Below are positions 59,646-64,000 of a DNA stretch of 64,000 nucleotides, piece by piece. Origin of the DNA: Streptomyces sp. JH34. Lineage in GTDB: Bacteria > Actinomycetota > Actinomycetes > Streptomycetales > Streptomycetaceae. Location of the stretch: contig NZ_JAJSOO010000001.1 of NCBI RefSeq assembly GCF_029428875.1, forward strand, positions 806,001-870,000, given 5' to 3'. Below the pieces are notes generated by a model, which made no database searches, was not told the DNA's origin, and worked only from the letters and a program-made list of their open reading frames with translations. Positions within the stretch are counted from its first letter, which is position 1. Each line of letters opens with the position of its first letter. Position numbers and translations under genes: made by a program.

Positions 59646-61883
59646 ATGCGCGCTTCGTCCGTCCCACAGCCGGAACCCGCCTCGCGTCCCCGGCGCCGGA
59701 CCGTCCTGGCCGGTGCGGCGGTGGCCGCGGCCTCGGCGTCGGCGCTCCCGGCGGCGGGGGCCACGGCGGCCTCCCGGCGGCCGGCGAAGTCCGAGCCGTA
59801 CCGCTGGCGCACCGCCGCCATCGGCGGGACGGGCTTCGTGACGGGCCTCCTGTTCCATCCGGCCGTGCGGGGTCTCGCCTACGCCCGCACGGACATCGGG
59901 GGCGCCTACCGGTGGGACGACCGGAGGTCACGGTGGACGGCCCTCACCGACCACATCGGGTGGGACGACTGGAATCTGCTGGGCGTCGAGGCGATGGCGG
60001 TCGATCCGGCGCACCCGGACCGGCTGTACCTGGCACTCGGCACGTACTCCCAGGAGTGGGCGTCCCCGGGAGCGGTCCTGCGGTCCGAGGACCGCGGGGC
60101 GACCTGGGCGCGTACGGACCTCACCGTGCGTCTCGGGGCCAACGAGGACGGCCGGGGCTGCGGCGAACGGCTCCTGGTCGATCCCCGCGACAGCGGGACG
60201 CTCTGGCTCGGCACGCGCCACGACGGGCTGCTGCGCTCCCGGGACCGGGGGGCCACCTGGGCCGTCGACACCTCCTTCCCGGCCACGGCGTCCGCGGCCG
60301 GGCAGGGCGTCACCCTGCTGGTGGCGGCGGGCCGCACGGTGTACGCGGGCTGGGGAGACGGCCCCACCGCTCTCCACCGTACGAACGCCACCGGCGGCTG
60401 GGAGGCCGTCCCCGGGCAGCCGTCCGCCGGCGCGGCGACGAAGGTGCCGGTCCGCGCGGCGTACGACGCGGGCAGCCGTGCGCTGTACGTGACGTACGCG
60501 GACGGGCCGGGCCCGAACAACCAGGCCGACGGTTCGGTGCACCGCCTCGACACGGTGTCCGGTGCCTGGACCGACGTGACCCCCGTGGCCCCGGGTGACG
60601 GCGACGCGTTCGGGTACGGCGGGGTCGCCGTCGACGCCGCCCGGCCGGGCACGGTCGTCGTCTCCACGAACAACCGCTGGGGGCCGGTGGACACCCTGTT
60701 CCGGTCCACGGACGGCGGGGCGAGCTGGACCTCGCTCAAGGACACGGCCGTACTGGACGTGTCGGAGACCCCGTATCTGAAGTGGGGCGGGGAGCCCAAG
60801 TTCGGCTGGTGGATCCAGGCCGTCGCACTCGACCCGTACGACTCGCGGCACCTCCTGTACGGCACCGGCGCCACGGTCTTCGGGACCCGCGACCTGGTGC
60901 ACTGGGCGCCGGAGATCCGAGGTCTGGAGGAGTCGGCGGTGCGACAGCTCGTCGCGCCCCCTTCGGGTGCCCGGCTGCTCAGTGGTCTGGGGGACGTCGG
61001 AGTCATGCGCCACGACTCCCTCACGGCGTCCCCGTCACGCGGTATGGCGACGGACCCGGTGTTCGGCACGGCGACCGGACTGGCCCTCGCCACCCTGAAG
61101 CCGTCGTACGTCGTGCGGACCGGCTGGCCGTCGGGCTCCGACCGGGCCGGCGCGTACTCCCTCGACGGCGGGGCGAGTTGGCGGCCCTTCGCCTCCCAGC
61201 CCGCGATCGCCCCCTCCGCTCCAGGCCCGGTGGCGGTCTCCGCCGACGGCGAGACGCTGCTGTGGTCGTTCGTCCACTGGGACGGCACGAAGTACGCGGC
61301 GCACCGCTCGACGGACGGCGGCGCCACATGGGCCGAGGTCACCACCTTCCCCGAGGGCGCCACTCCGGTCTCGGATCCGCTCGACCCGAGGCGCTTCTAC
61401 GCGTACGACACGGACACCGGGGTGGTCCTCCTCTCCACGGACCGGGGGGCGACGTTCACCGAGGGCGCGAAGGGGCTTCCCTCGGGGGACGTGCAGTTCC
61501 GCGTCTCGGCGGCACCGGGGCGCTCCGGCGACCTCTGGCTGTCCGCCAAGGACGAAGGACTGCTGCGCTCCACGGACGGCGGTCGCACGTTCACGCGGGT
61601 GGCCGGCTGCCAGGCCTCGCACGCCCTCGGGTTCGGCAAGGCCGCCCCGTCGAAGGGGCGGGCCGGCTACCCGGCGGTCTTCCAGACCGGGCGGGTTGCC
61701 GCCACGTACGACGGCGTGGCCGTGCTCCGCTCCGACGACGCGGGCGCGACCTGGGTCCGCATCAACGACGACGCCCACCGGTGGGGGTGGACCGGCGAGG
61801 TCGTCACCGGCGACCCCCGCGTCCACGGCCGTGTCTATCTGGGCACCAACGGCCGTGGCATCCAGTACGCAGATCCCCAGTAG
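59646..61883 (+). CDS. GH74 xyloglucanase (endo-type or oligosaccharide reducing-end type)
   Basis: A 745-residue secreted enzyme that cleaves the beta-1,4-glucan backbone of xyloglucan. A twin-arginine signal SRPRRRTVLAGAAVAAAS is at the start. The body is two seven-bladed propellers with many sialidase-like BNR (Asp-box) repeats such as SEDRGATWARTD, STDGGASWTSL and STDRGATF. The family motif YARTDIGGAYRWDD contains catalytic Asp83, and LSGLGDVGVMRHD contains Asp450, the two acidic catalytic residues of GH74. GGAGGG is about 8 bases before the ATG. Endo versus exo specificity cannot be told from sequence alone. It fits between the importer and GH42. Confidence 0.93.
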   Translation: MRASSVPQPEPASRPRRRTVLAGAAVAAASASALPAAGATAASRRPAKSEPYRWRTAAIGGTGFVTGLLFHPAVRGLAYARTDIGGAYRWDDRRSRWTALTDHIGWDDWNLLGVEAMAVDPAHPDRLYLALGTYSQEWASPGAVLRSEDRGATWARTDLTVRLGANEDGRGCGERLLVDPRDSGTLWLGTRHDGLLRSRDRGATWAVDTSFPATASAAGQGVTLLVAAGRTVYAGWGDGPTALHRTNATGGWEAVPGQPSAGAATKVPVRAAYDAGSRALYVTYADGPGPNNQADGSVHRLDTVSGAWTDVTPVAPGDGDAFGYGGVAVDAARPGTVVVSTNNRWGPVDTLFRSTDGGASWTSLKDTAVLDVSETPYLKWGGEPKFGWWIQAVALDPYDSRHLLYGTGATVFGTRDLVHWAPEIRGLEESAVRQLVAPPSGARLLSGLGDVGVMRHDSLTASPSRGMATDPVFGTATGLALATLKPSYVVRTGWPSGSDRAGAYSLDGGASWRPFASQPAIAPSAPGPVAVSADGETLLWSFVHWDGTKYAAHRSTDGGATWAEVTTFPEGATPVSDPLDPRRFYAYDTDTGVVLLSTDRGATFTEGAKGLPSGDVQFRVSAAPGRSGDLWLSAKDEGLLRSTDGGRTFTRVAGCQASHALGFGKAAPSKGRAGYPAVFQTGRVAATYDGVAVLRSDDAGATWVRINDDAHRWGWTGEVVTGDPRVHGRVYLGTNGRGIQYADPQ

Positions 61884-61896
61884 AGGAACGAGATCC

Positions 61897-63873
61897 ATGC
61901 CGTCCCTGCACGACGCCGCCCGTGGCCGCATCCTCTTCGGAGGCGACTACAACCCCGAGCAGTGGCCCGAGGAGGTATGGGCCGACGACGTCCGGCTGAT
62001 GAAGGAAGCCGGGGTCAACACCGTCACCGTCGGCGTCTTCTCCTGGGCGATGATCGAACCCCGGCCGGGCGCGCGGGAGTTCGGCTGGCTGGACCGGCTC
62101 ATGGACCTCCTGGCCGCCAACGGGATAGGCGTCGTGCTCGCCACACCGACGTCCTCGCCCCCGCCGTGGATGGGAGCGCTCCACCCGGAGACGCTGCCCC
62201 GCACCGAGGACGGGGCGGTCGTCAACTACGGTTCCCGGCAGCACTTCTGCCCGAGCTCCCCGGTGTACCGGCGCTATGCGGCCGCCCTCACCGAGGACCT
62301 CGCGGCACGGTACGCGGACCATCCGGCGCTCACCGTGTGGCACATCAACAACGAGTACTGCACCCACTGCTGGTGCGACGAGACCGCCGCCCACTTCCGT
62401 CGCTGGCTGGCGTCCCGTCACACCACCCTGGAAGCGCTCAACGACGCCTGGGGCACGGCGTTCTGGAGCCAGCGCTACGACACGTGGACGGAGATCCTGC
62501 CTCCGCGCCGGGCGCAGTACATTCGCAACCCCGCACAGGAGCTGGACTTCAAGCGGTTCACCTCCGACGCCCTGCTGGAGTGCTACACCTCCGAACGGGA
62601 CATCGTCGCCCGGCACACCCCGCACATCCCGGTGACGACCAACTTCATGCCGCTGTGGTCGGGCCAGGACGCCTGGGCCTGGGCGGAGCAGGAGGACATC
62701 GTCTCCGTCGACGTCTACCCGGATCCGGCAGACCCGCACGGCGGCCAGTACAACGCGATGCTGGCCGACATGACGCGCTCCCAGGCGCGCGGCCCGTGGA
62801 TGGTGATGGAACAGGCCGCCGGGGCGGTGAACTGGCGTGACGTCAACCACCCCAAGCCGGCCGGTCTCAACCGGCTGTGGTCTCTGCAGGCCGTGGCCAG
62901 GGGCGCGGACGCCGTCTGCTACTTCCAGTGGCGGCAGTCCCGGCAGGGCGCCGAGAAGTTCCACTCCGGGATGCTGAGCCACGCGGGCGAGGAGGGCCGC
63001 ACGTTCCGGGAGGTCAGGCGCATCGGCTCCGAACTCGCACTCGTCGGGGCCGAGGTGAGCGGCACCGGGGTGTCCGCCGAGGTCGCGGTGCTCCACGACT
63101 GGGACGCCTGGTGGTCGAGCACCCAGCAGGGCCGCCCGTCCTCCCTCGTCTCGTACACGGAACTCGTGCAGGCATGGCACCGTGGGCTGTGGGAGAGCGG
63201 GATCAGCACGGAGTTCGCCCGCCCGGGCGCCGACCTGAGCGCCTACCGCATGGTGCTCGTGCCGCAGCTCCAGCTCCTCGGCGACGCCGCCGTCGACAAC
63301 CTCGTCGCGTACGCGCGCGGTGGCGGCACCCTGGTGTGCGGGTTCTTCACCGGCGTCACGGACGCGGACGACCGGATCAGGCCGGGCGGCATGGACGTCC
63401 GGCTGCGTGAGCTGTTCGGCATCCGTACGGTGCACGAGTGGTGGCCGCTGGACGCGGAGGCGACCGTGGAGTGCGACGGCTTCCGCGGCACCCTGTGGTC
63501 GGAGGAACTGGAGCCCGACGGCAGCGCGGAGACCGTGGCCGCGTACCGGGGCGGCGAGCTCGACGGGCTTCCGGCGGTGCTCCGCAAGGGCACCGCCTGG
63601 TACGTCTCGACGCTGCCCGGACCCGAGGCGCTGCGCGGCCTGCTCGGCCGGGCGGCGGCCGTGGCAGGGGTGCGCCCCGTGCTGGAGGGACTGCCCGCCG
63701 GGGTCGAGGCGGTGCGGCGCGGCGAGCTGCTGTTCCTGCTGAACCACGGCCGGTCCCGGGTCGCGGTGGAGCTGCCGGGCCGGTTCACCGACCTGCTCAC
63801 GGGCGCCGGTACCGACGGCGGCCTGGAGCTGGACCGCTACGGCGTGGCCGTGCTCAGAGGCGTCTCAGCATGA
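61897..63873 (+). CDS. GH42 beta-galactosidase
   Basis: A 658-residue enzyme that removes galactose from beta-galactosides. GGDYNPEQWPEEVWADDV is the GH42 start; the acid/base is Glu153 in WHINNEYCTHC and the nucleophile Glu305 in MVMEQAAGAVNW. A trimerisation domain with TELVQAWHRGLWESGI follows, then a C-terminal beta domain. No signal peptide, so it acts inside the cell on imported oligosaccharides, removing the galactosyl side-chain of xyloglucan. It lies 13 bases after the GH74 stop with GAGGA upstream, and its stop overlaps the next start (ATGA). Confidence 0.95.
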   Translation: MPSLHDAARGRILFGGDYNPEQWPEEVWADDVRLMKEAGVNTVTVGVFSWAMIEPRPGAREFGWLDRLMDLLAANGIGVVLATPTSSPPPWMGALHPETLPRTEDGAVVNYGSRQHFCPSSPVYRRYAAALTEDLAARYADHPALTVWHINNEYCTHCWCDETAAHFRRWLASRHTTLEALNDAWGTAFWSQRYDTWTEILPPRRAQYIRNPAQELDFKRFTSDALLECYTSERDIVARHTPHIPVTTNFMPLWSGQDAWAWAEQEDIVSVDVYPDPADPHGGQYNAMLADMTRSQARGPWMVMEQAAGAVNWRDVNHPKPAGLNRLWSLQAVARGADAVCYFQWRQSRQGAEKFHSGMLSHAGEEGRTFREVRRIGSELALVGAEVSGTGVSAEVAVLHDWDAWWSSTQQGRPSSLVSYTELVQAWHRGLWESGISTEFARPGADLSAYRMVLVPQLQLLGDAAVDNLVAYARGGGTLVCGFFTGVTDADDRIRPGGMDVRLRELFGIRTVHEWWPLDAEATVECDGFRGTLWSEELEPDGSAETVAAYRGGELDGLPAVLRKGTAWYVSTLPGPEALRGLLGRAAAVAGVRPVLEGLPAGVEAVRRGELLFLLNHGRSRVAVELPGRFTDLLTGAGTDGGLELDRYGVAVLRGVSA

Positions 63874-64000
63874 TCGACGGCACGTGGGAGCCCGGCCCCG
63901 CCACCCGCTGGGAGGACGCCTTCCTCAGCGGCAACGGCCGTCACGGGGCGATGGTGTACGGCGATCCGGCCGACGACCGGGTGATCGTCGACCACCACAC
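63870..64000 (+). CDS. GH95 alpha-L-fucosidase, N-terminal fragment (cut by window end)
   Basis: Only the first 43 residues are in the window. PATRWEDAFLSGNGRHGAMV, then YGDPADD is the typical start of GH95 proteins (usually PAxxWxxALPxGNGRLGAMVFG). The ATG overlaps the GH42 stop (ATGA), so it is the next gene of the same operon. GH95 enzymes remove 1,2-linked alpha-L-fucose (some members act on alpha-L-galactose), which is the terminal sugar of fucosylated xyloglucan. The rest of the gene is needed to be sure. Confidence 0.75.
   Translation, partial: MIDGTWEPGPATRWEDAFLSGNGRHGAMVYGDPADDRVIVDHH

Overview
The window is chromosomal DNA from a Streptomyces or very close actinomycete. GC is very high with GC-rich third codon positions, GTG starts and ATGA/GTGA/TGATG stop-start overlaps are frequent, and several families are hallmarks of the genus: an XRE/DUF397/RsbW-like ATPase trio, a conservon (cvnABCD plus P450), DUF574-type methyltransferases, FUSC and LtrA proteins, and an in-frame TTA codon in one P450. 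I see no tRNA, rRNA, prophage, integrase, IS element or CRISPR array. It reads as ordinary chromosomal-arm metabolism rather than an acquired island.

Region by region. 1-7 kb: the end of an ATP-grasp gene, an MFS drug exporter with an extra C-terminal domain, a GNAT acetyltransferase, a YchJ-type protein, a methyltransferase whose 3' end has been tandemly copied, and an XRE/DUF397 pair divergent from an RsbW-like ATPase. 7-13 kb: a GH4 glycosidase and a complete conservon (sensor kinase, roadblock, DUF742, GTPase, CYP157-like P450 lacking the ExxR arginine). 13.7-20.7 kb: a MarR/FUSC pair, a truncated VOC gene, and a protocatechuate block (PcaV-type regulator divergent from pcaHGBL). 20.7-25 kb: a scramblase-like protein, DUF3105/DUF305 exported proteins and a beta-propeller phytase. 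25-29.3 kb: xylose catabolism (ROK regulator, xylA, xylB). 29.3-40 kb: a VWA protein and partner, a TTA-containing P450, an ABC exporter behind a textbook SoxR box, an alcohol dehydrogenase remnant, LtrA, and a PadR-controlled FtsX-type ABC operon. 40-50 kb: a choline/betaine block (betB, betA, betaine-type ABC importer with a double permease) and a polar amino-acid ABC importer. 50.3-64 kb: divergent glycoside operons.

The strongest integrated story is the last 13.7 kb. GH31 alpha-xylosidase and GH3 are divergent from a CUT1-type ABC importer followed by GH74, GH42 and the start of GH95. Those activities are what is needed to import and dismantle fucosylated xyloglucan, and two identical 14-bp palindromes in the divergent promoter suggest one LacI-type regulator for both arms. 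Xylose released by the alpha-xylosidase could enter the xylA/xylB pathway encoded about 23 kb away.

Several promoter-proximal palindromes can be read directly: the SoxR-type box at 33033-33054 within a 19-bp-spaced promoter, a perfect 18-bp palindrome before padR, a 21-bp palindrome before the XRE gene, and a palindrome pair flanking the pca promoter. All functional assignments come from sequence recognition only; no database search was run.
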